Shown here: in pieces, positions 1-5,852 of the stretch
Position numbering within the stretch: the first letter of the stretch is position 1
How the letters are laid out: each line of letters opens with the position of its first letter
Origin: Devosia sp.
GTDB lineage: Bacteria > Pseudomonadota > Alphaproteobacteria > Rhizobiales > Devosiaceae
Reading direction: 5' to 3'
Assembly: GCA_028290225.1 (NCBI GenBank)
Contig: JAQGKH010000054.1
Location: forward strand, 1 to 10,133
Length of the DNA: 10,133 nucleotides
Notes under the pieces: model-generated
The model's database searches: none
Told to the model about the DNA's origin: nothing
The model's input: only the letters and a program-made list of their open reading frames with translations
Made by a program: the position numbers and the translations under genes

Positions 1-24
1 CAGCGCATTGGAGCCGCAATATGC

Positions 25-39
25 TTAACGGAGAGTTAA
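25..39 (+). promoter_or_regulatory. CtrA-type binding site (TTAA-N7-TTAA)
   Basis: TTAA at 25-28 and TTAA at 36-39 are separated by exactly seven bases, which is the full consensus for the alphaproteobacterial cell-cycle regulator CtrA. The site is also a perfect 5-bp inverted repeat (TTAAC ggaga GTTAA). It lies 43 bases upstream of the ATG at 83, where CtrA could act on that gene's promoter. The match is seen directly; CtrA binding is inferred. Confidence 0.55.
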
Positions 40-41
40 TG

Positions 42-62
42 GTCGGGCGCGTTTCGCCCGGC
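42..62 (+). other. GC-rich hairpin in the leader of the first gene
   Basis: CGGGCG (44-49) pairs with CGCCCG (55-60) around a 5-base loop, and a G-U pair plus a G-C pair extend the stem to 42/62. No T-run follows on the + strand, so it is not a standard terminator. It could be a 5' leader structure of the gene at 83, or the 3' end of a gene outside the window. Confidence 0.35.
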
Positions 63-82
63 GTGAGGCGGGGCGCAGGAAC

Positions 83-403
83 ATGCTCAGTGAATTGCTG
101 TTGGCCGGGTTCATCATCGGGGTGGGATTATGCATGGCCGGAGCCGGCACGCATCTTTATCAATGGCTGGCGCGGGAGCAGGCGCTGCTCCGGGTCGACG
201 GCCCGACCTTGCCGGCATCGCTTGGCCATTTGGCCATGAGCATTGTTTGCGGACCCTATATCATGTTGCAGATGGGCCTTGAGCGCGGCGGCGGCGAGAA
301 CATTTCGGTCGGCTCGGCGCTGGTAGGGGCGCTGGTTGCCTTTGGCTGGGCCTTTGTCACCGGCCTGTTGTTCATGAGCGCCTATGTCGCGATCCAGTTC
401 TGA
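83..403 (+). CDS. Small integral membrane protein, DUF6949-like
   Basis: This 106-residue protein is mostly hydrophobic. Three membrane segments can be read at about residues 5-27, 46-66 and 77-104. A short polar stretch (REQALLRVDG, 31-40) follows the first, and a glycine-rich turn (RGGGENIS, 68-75) separates the second and third. The ATG at 83 is preceded by AGGA at 77-80, a close but usable ribosome binding site. The size, three-helix plan and the GPYIMLQ-type second helix resemble the DUF6949 family of Hyphomicrobiales. That family call is from memory and tentative, and no function is known to me. A CtrA-type site lies upstream, so cell-cycle control is possible. The gene stands alone and ends in a strong hairpin shared with the convergent peptidase gene. 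Confidence 0.8.
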   Translation: MLSELLLAGFIIGVGLCMAGAGTHLYQWLAREQALLRVDGPTLPASLGHLAMSIVCGPYIMLQMGLERGGGENISVGSALVGALVAFGWAFVTGLLFMSAYVAIQF

Positions 404-423
404 CCCGCGCGGGTGATTGCAGC

Positions 424-464
424 AACAGCGGGCCAGCTTCGGCATGAAGCTGGCCCGCTGTTTT
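424..464 (+). terminator. Strong intrinsic terminator between convergent genes
   Basis: A perfect 17-bp stem (424-440 with 446-462) closes a GGCAT loop. Its core is GCGGGCCAGCTTC with its complement, and it ends in TTTT at 461-464. It lies 20 bases after the stop at 403 and 17 bases before the stop of the opposing gene at 481. The T-run favours + strand termination. The hairpin also forms on the minus strand, where an A-rich entry and a weak T-tract suggest partial bidirectional use. Confidence 0.85.
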
Positions 465-480
465 CGTCGGCTGTTTGGGA

Positions 481-1098
481 TTAGTTGGTCGAGGCGACAA
501 CCAGGCGCGTGTCGATCATGTCGACCCACCTGGCCGGCTTGTCCTGGGCCTGGCGCTTGATGAACTGATAGGGCGTATCGCTCCACAACCGCACGTCGCC
601 ATTCTGGTTATCGAGCACGAGGTCGCCGCGATCGGTGCGCACTGTGAGCACGGCATGGCCATTGCCATTGGTTTCGCGCACCACCGTGATCAGCAGCGTG
701 CTGGCGGGCCAGCCGGCTTCGATCAGGACGCGGCGCTTGGCCAGGGCGAAGTCCTCGCAATCGCCATAGCCGTTCGGATAGGTCCAGAATTCAGCGACCT
801 GGTAGAGGTCTTCGTCCGTAACCGGCACGACCGTGGTGTTGATCAGCGTGTTGACGTTGAGCAATTGCTGCCAGAGGTCAGGGGTCAGCGGCATCGCGGC
901 AACCACCTCGGCATTAGGCTGGCACTCGGCAGGGCGGGTGGCACAAAATTCGGCATGGCCGACGGGAATACTGGCGCCGCCCGCAGCGGTTTGCACATAA
1001 GCGATGTTGGTCAGATCGAACGCCTGGGCAGGCACCGCCGCCAAGCCGATGGCCAGGCTGAGCAAGGCTGCAATAACGGCCTTTGTGTTGCGGTGCAT
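481..1098 (-). CDS. Secreted transglutaminase-like cysteine peptidase (BTLCP family)
   Basis: A 205-residue protein with a Sec signal peptide: basic MHRNTK, hydrophobic core 7-22, likely cut after AQA at residue 26. The mature part has the papain-like transglutaminase fold signature: Cys114 in GYGDCEDFALAKR, His148 in GNGHAVLTV, and Asp163 in GDLVLDNQ, spaced as a Cys-His-Asp triad. Cys52 and Cys59 in FCATRPAEC are typical of the family and may form a disulphide. It should act in the periplasm. Family members are thought to be proteases or peptide/amide-bond enzymes, but the substrate is unknown; LapG of biofilm control is a distant relative. The start is supported by AGGGAG eight bases upstream of the ATG. 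A gene for another secreted protein lies 106 bases upstream on the same strand and could be co-transcribed. Confidence 0.92.
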   Translation of the reverse strand: MHRNTKAVIAALLSLAIGLAAVPAQAFDLTNIAYVQTAAGGASIPVGHAEFCATRPAECQPNAEVVAAMPLTPDLWQQLLNVNTLINTTVVPVTDEDLYQVAEFWTYPNGYGDCEDFALAKRRVLIEAGWPASTLLITVVRETNGNGHAVLTVRTDRGDLVLDNQNGDVRLWSDTPYQFIKRQAQDKPARWVDMIDTRLVVASTN

Positions 1099-1204
1099 GG
1101 CGTGATCTCCCTGTTGGAGACCAAACTAAAGGGCGCCGCTTGCGCCGATCCGAAAACTGTCGAGTAGTTTTTATGCGAGTTTTAGCGAGCGGGGAAAGCT
1201 CTCG

Positions 1205-1744
1205 TTAACCAGGCGGGGTACCGAGTTCTTCCATCCGCGCAAGGACCGCAGCGTACACGTCGTCGTCTTGCTGGCCGCCATCGCGGCATTGCTTGGAGCC
1301 GATCTGCACCGTCTCGGCGGCGGCGAGGCGGGCGCTGGAATAGCTGAAGTCCGCTGCGCGACTCTGGCCTGCCCGCATGCGCCAGTTCTGGTGATGCACC
1401 ACGATGTTCTCACCATCCCGATCAAGCACGAGAGTGGTTACGCAGACATAATCGCTGTCGCGCTTGTCGCTGTCGGTCAGCTGCTGGCGCAAGCTCAGGG
1501 TTTGCGCGGCAAGGTCGATGCTGATGGTAATGTCGACCCATTGATTACGTTTCCAGTCCCACTTTTCATGGAAGGGCGGGCATAGCAGGGAGCCATCCTC
1601 TTCGGGCGCGCAATCCGCAATGGCAATGGTTTGCCAAGCGTAATCGCGCCAATCGCTGCTTCCGTCGGCAAGGGCATTGCCGATCAGGACGGTGCCGCCC
1701 AAGGTAAGCAGCAGGGCGCCAACGGCGGTAAATGAGCGGATCAT
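1205..1744 (-). CDS. Hypothetical secreted protein with four cysteines
   Basis: I do not recognise this 179-residue protein. It begins MIRSF, has a hydrophobic stretch at residues 5-22, and a likely signal-peptidase site after ALA at 26 (LADG). The mature part is polar, with Cys45, Cys55, Cys101 and Cys153, which could form two disulphides in the periplasm. A segment at about 60-120 alternates polar and hydrophobic residues (WVDITISIDL, TLVLDRDG, NIVVHH), suggesting a beta-rich domain. The ATG at 1744 is chosen because the signal peptide follows at once. An in-frame TTG at 1774 would add ten charged residues and has no ribosome binding site. The ATG has only a close GAGG upstream. It lies upstream of the transglutaminase-like peptidase gene on the same strand, and both products are exported, so a joint periplasmic role is possible but unproven. 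Confidence 0.75.
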   Translation of the reverse strand: MIRSFTAVGALLLTLGGTVLIGNALADGSSDWRDYAWQTIAIADCAPEEDGSLLCPPFHEKWDWKRNQWVDITISIDLAAQTLSLRQQLTDSDKRDSDYVCVTTLVLDRDGENIVVHHQNWRMRAGQSRAADFSYSSARLAAAETVQIGSKQCRDGGQQDDDVYAAVLARMEELGTPPG

Positions 1745-1890
1745 GGCCTCATCATAGCTGTTTTTGCGCCGCAAACCAAACCGGAGCCGCCGCCCTGTGA
1801 CACCGATGGCGCCGAAGGCTGGTTGCCGTACCGCTCAGCAGTCGGTATTTCAAGGCGCCGCGCGGTTGGTTGCGCAAAAGGGGCATGCCC

Positions 1891-2631
1891 ATGAAGTTGG
1901 CCTTTGTTATTCCTGCCTATAATGAAGAAGCGCTGATCGGCAAATGCCTCGAATCGGTGGTGGCGGAGATTGCCCGCTCGGGTGCCGAAGCGGAAATCGT
2001 GGTCGTCAACAATGCCTCCACGGACCGGACCGGGGAGATTGCGCGCAGCTTTCCGACAGTGCGGGTTGTCGATGAGCCGAAAAAAGGACTCGTCAACGCC
2101 CGCGACGCCGGGTTCAATGCCACCGATGCGGAGCTGATCGCCAATATCGACAGCGACACGGTGGTGCCCGAAGGCTGGCTGGACACGGTGATGCGCGAGT
2201 TTGCCAAGGATCCCAAGCTGGTTTGCCTGAGCGGCCCCTATGTTTATTACGACATGAGCGGGTTCAACCGCCTGCTGGTGAACAGCTTTTATGGGCTGAC
2301 CTATTTGATCTACGTCTTGAACCGGTTCGTGTTGCGAGTCGGCTCGGTGGTGCAGGGGGGCAATTTCGTGTTCAAGCGCGCCGCCTGGGCGCAGGTCGGC
2401 GGTTATGATCGCTCCATTGAATTCTTTGGCGAGGATACGGACGTAGCGGTGCGCTTGTCCAAGGTGGGCGGGGTGAAATGGACCTTCGCACTCAAGATGA
2501 AAACCTCGGGGCGGCGCCTGGAAAAAGAGGGCGTGTTCCGCACGGCCGGGACCTACACGCTGAACTTCTTCTGGGTCACATTCCGCGGCAAGCCGGCCAC
2601 CAAGGATTACAAGGACATCCGCCCAGGCTGA
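1891..2631 (+). CDS. Family 2 glycosyltransferase
   Basis: A 246-residue GT-A fold glycosyltransferase that transfers a sugar from a nucleotide-sugar, probably to a lipid or polysaccharide acceptor at the inner face of the membrane. The N terminus has the nucleotide-binding strand (FVIPAYNEEALIGKCLESV, 5-23), then VVVNNASTDRTGEIA (37-51). The metal-binding D-x-D is NIDSDT (Asp87 and Asp89). The acceptor-side motif is GGYDRSIEFFGEDTD, with Glu181-Asp182 as the likely catalytic ED. A hydrophobic stretch at 128-150 may touch the membrane. The ATG at 1891 is preferred over one at 1885 because AGGGG (1879-1883) is seven bases away from it but only one from the other. An ExoD-like gene follows on the same strand after 94 bases or more, hinting at exopolysaccharide or surface glycan synthesis. 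The substrate cannot be read from the sequence. Confidence 0.93.
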   Translation: MKLAFVIPAYNEEALIGKCLESVVAEIARSGAEAEIVVVNNASTDRTGEIARSFPTVRVVDEPKKGLVNARDAGFNATDAELIANIDSDTVVPEGWLDTVMREFAKDPKLVCLSGPYVYYDMSGFNRLLVNSFYGLTYLIYVLNRFVLRVGSVVQGGNFVFKRAAWAQVGGYDRSIEFFGEDTDVAVRLSKVGGVKWTFALKMKTSGRRLEKEGVFRTAGTYTLNFFWVTFRGKPATKDYKDIRPG

Positions 2632-2652
2632 TGCACACGCTTTGGTGCGTGG

Positions 2653-2674
2653 GCCACGAAGCGGCTGGCTTTTT
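2653..2674 (+). terminator. Weak terminator-like hairpin after the glycosyltransferase
   Basis: GCCA (2653-2656) can pair with TGGC (2666-2669), followed by TTTTT (2670-2674). The stem is only four base pairs around a 9-base loop, so termination here would be partial at best. It lies 21 bases after the glycosyltransferase stop and before the leader of the ExoD-like gene. Confidence 0.3.
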
Positions 2675-2711
2675 GGTTGGTGACAGCCCAAGATAGGCTC
2701 CGAACCGCAGC

Positions 2712-2728
2712 GGGAGGCCAGAACGATT
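2712..2728 (+). promoter_or_regulatory. Strong ribosome binding site in front of a possible ATT start
   Basis: GGGAGG at 2712-2717 is followed, eight bases later, by ATT (2726-2728), in frame with the ExoD-like gene. No ATG, GTG or TTG lies in that frame between the upstream stop TGA (2681) and the TTG at 2786. The arrangement suggests the gene may start at this rare ATT codon, adding 20 residues. Confidence 0.4.
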
Positions 2729-2785
2729 ACCGAGGATCGCGCCGTCAGTCTTGCCGCGATTTCCCCTGGCGAAGAGCCGGAGCCC

Positions 2786-3391
2786 TTGTCCGCAATCCTG
2801 CTCCGCATCGCCCAGAACACCCAATGTGAGCGGATCTCGATTGGCGATCTGCTCCAGGCGCTGCAGCACCGCGCCAGCGGCGCGCTGATGTTCCTGTTTG
2901 CCATTCCAAATGCCATCCCGGTGCCACCCGGAGTTTCGGCGGTGCTTGGCGCCCCGCTGATTTTTCTCGCTTTCCAGCTGATGGTCGGGCAGCGACCCTG
3001 GCTACCTAAGCTGATAACCAACCGCTCACTTTCGCGTGCGGAGTTCGAGAAGGTCGCGAACCTGGCCGCGCCATGGTTGGCGAAGGCCGAGCGGTTGATG
3101 CGCCCACGGCTGCAGATGCTCGCCAAGCCGCCTGCGGAATATGTGGTGGGCGCAGTGTGCCTGGTGCTGGCGGTCATCCTGTTTCTGCCCATTCCGCTCG
3201 GCAACATGCTGCCGGCGTTCACCATCTGCATTCTGTCCCTCGGCGTGCTGCAGCGTGACGGCATCTGGATCACCATCGGGCTCAGTTGCGCCATTGCCGC
3301 CGTGGCAATCGTTTGGGGCGTTGCGTTGGCGCTGCTGTGGAGCGCCTTGTTCGTTTTGGGGCATGTTTTCGGGTTCGGCCTGGTCGCCTGA
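2786..3391 (+). CDS. exoD: ExoD-like exopolysaccharide synthesis membrane protein
   Basis: The 201 residues from TTG 2786 match the ExoD family. Signature segments are GDLLQAL (20-26), FAIPNAIPVPPGVSAVLG (38-55), RPWLP (70-74), and IPLGNMLPAFTICILSLGVL (136-155) followed by QRDG. About four hydrophobic segments are present (31-65, 118-152, 160-197), so it is an inner-membrane protein. ExoD was first described in Sinorhizobium meliloti, where it affects exopolysaccharide production, alkali tolerance and nodule invasion; its molecular activity is unclear. The start is uncertain. TTG 2786 is the first standard codon, but its GGAG is only three bases away, whereas ATT at 2726 has a strong GGGAGG at good spacing. 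Starting at ATT gives 221 residues, closer to the usual ExoD N-terminal length as I remember it. It follows the glycosyltransferase on the same strand. Confidence 0.88.
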   Translation: MSAILLRIAQNTQCERISIGDLLQALQHRASGALMFLFAIPNAIPVPPGVSAVLGAPLIFLAFQLMVGQRPWLPKLITNRSLSRAEFEKVANLAAPWLAKAERLMRPRLQMLAKPPAEYVVGAVCLVLAVILFLPIPLGNMLPAFTICILSLGVLQRDGIWITIGLSCAIAAVAIVWGVALALLWSALFVLGHVFGFGLVA

Positions 3392-3471
3392 GCCCGCTCC
3401 CAAGCATTTGGGTTGCAACGCTTGGCCGCGACGCCCATTTGTTTGCTGTTATTCCAACACGGAGAGGCAGC

Positions 3472-4029
3472 ATGAACGCTGAGGATCGTGACGCGATCGA
3501 GGGTCTGTTTGAGCGGATTGAACAGGTGGCGCGCAGCAGCGCCCCCCGGGACCGCGAGGCGGAAATGCTGATCCGCCAGCGGCTGAACGAAGCGCCGGCT
3601 TCGCCCTACTACATGGCGCAAACCATCATCGTGCAGGAACGGGCGCTGCAAGGCGCCCAGGATCGGATCGAGGAGCTCGAAGCGGCCGTGGCGCAGCGCA
3701 GCTCGGGCGGCGGTTTCCTGGGTGGCCGGTTCGGCAGCGCCAACCAGCCCCCGGCGCGCGAGGATCGGCAGGGCCCATGGGGGCGGCGCGACAACCGTGA
3801 CCAAGAAGAACGGCGTGGCTTTGGGGGCGGTGGCTTCCTAGCGGGAGCCGCGCAAACCGCGCTCGGGATCACCGGGGGGGTGTTGCTGGGCAGTGCCATA
3901 GCCGGCATGTTCACCGGCGATGCGCAAGCCCAGGAATATACGCCCGACGAGCCGGCCGAGGATGCCGGTCAGGACATGGATGCCGGTGGCGGTGACGATT
4001 CCGACTTCGACATGGGCGGCGACTTCTAG
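3472..4029 (+). CDS. DUF2076 domain protein
   Basis: A 185-residue protein of the DUF2076 (COG3416) type. The conserved N-terminal half has MNAEDRDAIEGLFERI (1-16) and SPYYMAQTIIVQERAL (44-59), running into a probable coiled coil to about residue 76 (RIEELEAAV). A low-complexity Gly/Arg-rich linker follows, with GGGFL occurring twice (79-83 and 118-122). Next comes a small-residue hydrophobic stretch (123-147) that could be a membrane segment, then a strongly acidic tail (156-185) ending DMGGDF. No signal peptide is seen. The family has been labelled a periplasmic ligand-binding sensor in some annotations, but I know of no firm evidence. The start has GGAG seven bases upstream (3461-3464). 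The stop is three bases from the opposing hydrolase stop, so the two transcripts probably overlap. Confidence 0.9.
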   Translation: MNAEDRDAIEGLFERIEQVARSSAPRDREAEMLIRQRLNEAPASPYYMAQTIIVQERALQGAQDRIEELEAAVAQRSSGGGFLGGRFGSANQPPAREDRQGPWGRRDNRDQEERRGFGGGGFLAGAAQTALGITGGVLLGSAIAGMFTGDAQAQEYTPDEPAEDAGQDMDAGGGDDSDFDMGGDF

Positions 4030-4032
4030 GCT

Positions 4033-4497
4033 TTAGTACTTCTCGTAGAACTCGTTGCCGCCTGCTTCGAGCACATAGTGCATGTTGTTGTAGGGGAAGC
4101 GCAGCCCGGCAGTGTGGAAGTGCTGGGCGCCCCGCACGCCGGGGTGCCTCGCCCCACGCAACACCTGATCGGCCATCTGCGCCGCCAGCACCGCACCCGA
4201 ATCGGTCATCTTGCGGCTCAGCACGCCTTGGGCGAACTGCTTGGGCTGTCCGACAACGCCGCAGACGGACTTGGGATAACGCGGATCATTGACCCGGTTC
4301 ATCACCACGGTGCCTACCGCCAGCATGCCTTCAGAACTCGAGCGATTGGATTCGAAATACATCGCGCGCATCAGGCATTCCTTCTCGCTGAGCCGCGCGG
4401 TGCCGAAGCTGAGGCCCATGAAGCTGCAGCCGCCCAGAGTGGAAGCGGCAACTGCCACAGCGGCGAGGCGCAGGATCGTCTTGGGGGCGGCGCGCAT
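4033..4497 (-). CDS. Cell wall hydrolase lipoprotein (SleB / Hydrolase_2 family)
   Basis: A 154-residue putative peptidoglycan hydrolase. It has a lipoprotein signal peptide: MRAAPKTILR, hydrophobic core, then lipobox LGGC with Cys24 as the lipidated residue. The enzyme domain starts at about 36 and carries the family signature RAMYFESNRSSSEGMLAVG (44-62); Glu49 corresponds to the conserved glutamate thought to be catalytic in SleB-type lytic transglycosylases. VVMNRVNDPRYP, CGVVGQPKQFA and the C-terminal GAQHFHT and NNMHYV segments also fit. It probably cleaves the glycan strand from the outer or inner membrane surface; the sorting signal after Cys24 is Ser, which would favour the outer membrane by the E. 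coli rule. GGAG lies seven bases before the ATG. A near-consensus CtrA site sits about 80 bases upstream, which would suit a hydrolase needed at a given cell-cycle stage. Confidence 0.93.
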   Translation of the reverse strand: MRAAPKTILRLAAVAVAASTLGGCSFMGLSFGTARLSEKECLMRAMYFESNRSSSEGMLAVGTVVMNRVNDPRYPKSVCGVVGQPKQFAQGVLSRKMTDSGAVLAAQMADQVLRGARHPGVRGAQHFHTAGLRFPYNNMHYVLEAGGNEFYEKY

Positions 4498-4549
4498 CGG
4501 CGAACTCCGGTGTGTGGCAAGAAAGCATGCCCGACCGAAAATGCCGCAA

Positions 4550-4568
4550 CAGACTTAAGGAAAGTCTG
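4550..4568. repeat. 7-bp inverted repeat between the hydrolase and the upstream gene
   Basis: CAGACTT (4550-4556) and AAGTCTG (4562-4568) form a perfect stem around a 5-base loop. No T-run follows at once on either strand. It lies in the hydrolase leader and downstream of the minus-strand gene ending at 4605, so it could be a weak terminator, a leader structure or an operator. Confidence 0.35.
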
Positions 4569-4578
4569 ACTGGAAGGG

Positions 4579-4593
4579 TTAACGGGGCGCTAA
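4579..4593 (-). promoter_or_regulatory. Near-consensus CtrA site before the cell wall hydrolase
   Basis: Read on the minus strand, TTAG and TTAA are separated by seven bases, then CC follows, matching TTAA-N7-TTAACC at all but one consensus base. The site is 82-96 bases upstream of the hydrolase ATG at 4497 and just past the stop of the gene at 4605. CtrA binding is inferred. Confidence 0.45.
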
Positions 4594-4604
4594 CCGCGTT
4601 GGGT

Positions 4605-4913
4605 TCAGCGCCGGCGGAGAAACAGCGAGGACAGCAAAACGAAAGTACCCAGCGCCACCAAAAGCGGAACCGGGTCATTGCCGATGCTCTTGCCGGCCAG
4701 GCGTGCCTGGTGCCCGAGCCGATGCGCGGCCACTTCGCCATGCTGCTTGAAGTCCTTGGCCAGCACGACAGCCTGATGCTGCGCCCCATGCAGCGCATGG
4801 ACGCCGGAGCGGCGGGCCGGGCGCACGAGCCTGGCGACTTCTCCACGCAAGCCGGCGAGTTGCCCGGACAGATCTTCAATGCGGGATAGTGCGGTGTGAA
4901 TTGCATTGGCCAT
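4605..4913 (-). CDS. Small tail-anchored membrane protein, function unknown
   Basis: A 102-residue protein. Residues 1-30 (MANAIHTALSRIEDLSGQLA onward) form an amphipathic, probably coiled-coil helix. The middle (31-78) is rich in Arg, His and Ala and looks helical. The C terminus has one hydrophobic segment (82-99, PVPLLVALGTFVLLSSLF) followed by LRRR. This plan, a helical soluble part, a single C-terminal membrane helix and a basic end, resembles the ElaB/DUF883 group of stationary-phase membrane proteins, but I see no clear sequence match and do not assign it. The ATG at 4913 has GGAG nine bases upstream. It is divergent from the gene at 5076; the region between carries a candidate EcfG-type promoter that would suit a stress-induced envelope protein. 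Confidence 0.75.
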   Translation of the reverse strand: MANAIHTALSRIEDLSGQLAGLRGEVARLVRPARRSGVHALHGAQHQAVVLAKDFKQHGEVAAHRLGHQARLAGKSIGNDPVPLLVALGTFVLLSSLFLRRR

Positions 4914-4950
4914 GGGGTGACGCTCCGCCCTTGGTTGTAACTGAGGCCAC

Positions 4951-4976
4951 AACACCGGGGAAATCATCCCGGTTCC
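4951..4976 (-). promoter_or_regulatory. Candidate EcfG-type (general stress) promoter
   Basis: On the minus strand, GGAAC (4976-4972) is followed after 17 bases by TGTT (4954-4951). The alphaproteobacterial EcfG consensus is GGAAC-N16/17-CGTT, so the -10 element has one mismatch. The -10 is 37 bases upstream of the ATG at 4913, a reasonable leader length. Confidence 0.35.
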
Positions 4977-5075
4977 GCTAACCTTGCGGCCTGATTTGCG
5001 ACGGAACTGCAGGGCAGGCTCTTGGATTGCGCTTGCGGCGTCACCAGATGGCGTCAACACCAGAGGAAGGCCCCC

Positions 5076-5417
5076 ATGTCCGGCAAGAGCAAAGCTCGCT
5101 TGTTTCGCCAGTTCGACCGCTTGGAACGGCATGTTCCAGGCTTTGCCGCGCGCATCCTGGAGTGGCTGCGCCGCCCGGGAGCGCGGCTGGTGCGCATTCC
5201 GCTGGGGCTGCTCATGATCGCCGGTGGCGTCTTCAGCTTTCTGCCCGTGCTCGGCGCCTGGATGTTGCCGCTGGGTTTGCTGCTGCTCGCGATCGACGTT
5301 CCGGTTCTGCGAGGGCCGGTGAATGCGGTGACGGTCTGGGGCAGCCGCAAGTGGACGACTTGGCGGCGCAAGCGGCGCGACCGCAAGGCAGAGCGCTCGC
5401 AGACCCCCTCGGAATAA
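5076..5417 (+). CDS. Small membrane protein with basic ends, function unknown
   Basis: A 113-residue protein with a basic N terminus (MSGKSKARLFRQFDRLERHV), one hydrophobic region at 41-75 (IPLGLLMIAGGVFSFLPVLG, then WMLPLGLLLLAID) long enough for two short helices joined by a Pro-Gly turn, and a very basic C terminus (RKWTTWRRKRRDRKAERS, 91-108). Both ends should face the cytoplasm and could touch nucleic acid or lipid head groups. The RIPLG...FLPVLG...LPLGLLLLAID pattern is seen in small alphaproteobacterial membrane proteins and loosely recalls the PGPGW transmembrane family, but the namesake motif is absent, so no family is assigned. The ATG has AGGAAGG five bases upstream. It is divergent from the tail-anchored gene at 4605-4913. 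Confidence 0.78.
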   Translation: MSGKSKARLFRQFDRLERHVPGFAARILEWLRRPGARLVRIPLGLLMIAGGVFSFLPVLGAWMLPLGLLLLAIDVPVLRGPVNAVTVWGSRKWTTWRRKRRDRKAERSQTPSE

Positions 5418-5534
5418 GCAATCAACCGCAGGGTTGCGGGCTTCGGCGTTTCAGCTACGTTTGCTGAATTGTAATAATCGCATGGCAGTTTGAAGTATCG
5501 GCGCCATCGGGGCGCTGCCAGACTGAAGGTTGCC

Positions 5535-5834
5535 ATGCGTTTTTCGGATGCTGACGGCGAAGCTGCCTGGACCCGCCCGGCCCGGGCGCGGCGCCCGGTG
5601 GCGAGCGATGCCGTGTTTGCCGAGGATGTGGAAGCGGAAGCGGCGCGCCGGCTGCGGCTGCTGCGGCTCGATGAATGGCGCACCAGGGCCTTCGTGACAG
5701 GCCGACAGATGCCCCCGGAAATCCGGCATCTGGAAGCACAGATCAACCTGGCCACGGCAGCGATCTGCCGACTGGCGCCCATCCCGGCCGATTACCAAGA
5801 CGATGTGTACTGGCCCCAGCAGTGGCGGGATTGA
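5535..5834 (+). CDS. Hypothetical protein, about 99 residues
   Basis: I do not recognise this gene. The product is soluble, with no signal peptide or membrane segment. Residues 1-30 are polar and Arg/Ala-rich. Residues 31-53 form a likely amphipathic helix with the repeat-like run RRLRLLRLDEW. Residues 59-82 (MPPEIRHLEAQINLATAAIC) look like a second helix with an invariant-looking E-R-H-L-E core. The C terminus is acidic and aromatic (DYQDDVYWPQQW). The ATG at 5535 is chosen because GAAGG lies five bases upstream; a TTG at 5490 would add 15 residues without a good ribosome binding site. It ends 18 bases from the opposing uvsE stop. Reading-frame length, ribosome binding site and fit between neighbours support it as real; the role is unknown. 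Confidence 0.65.
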   Translation: MRFSDADGEAAWTRPARARRPVASDAVFAEDVEAEAARRLRLLRLDEWRTRAFVTGRQMPPEIRHLEAQINLATAAICRLAPIPADYQDDVYWPQQWRD

Positions 5835-5852
5835 TCGGGTGAGAGCTCGGCG

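Noticed and set aside
475..1167. Plus-strand open frame opposite the transglutaminase-like peptidase
   Set aside because: The minus strand has a signal peptide and a full Cys-His-Asp triad; the plus frame is its shadow.
3399..3425. Overlapping hairpins (CCCAA/TTGGG and CCAAGC/GCTTGG) after the ExoD-like gene
   Set aside because: Stems are only 5-6 bp, compete with each other, and no T-run follows, so I do not call a terminator.
1741..3804. Very long open frame on the minus strand (687 codons)
   Set aside because: It runs antisense across the glycosyltransferase, ExoD-like and DUF2076 genes, all with clear family motifs. The product is low-complexity and shows no motifs; open antisense frames are common in GC-rich DNA.
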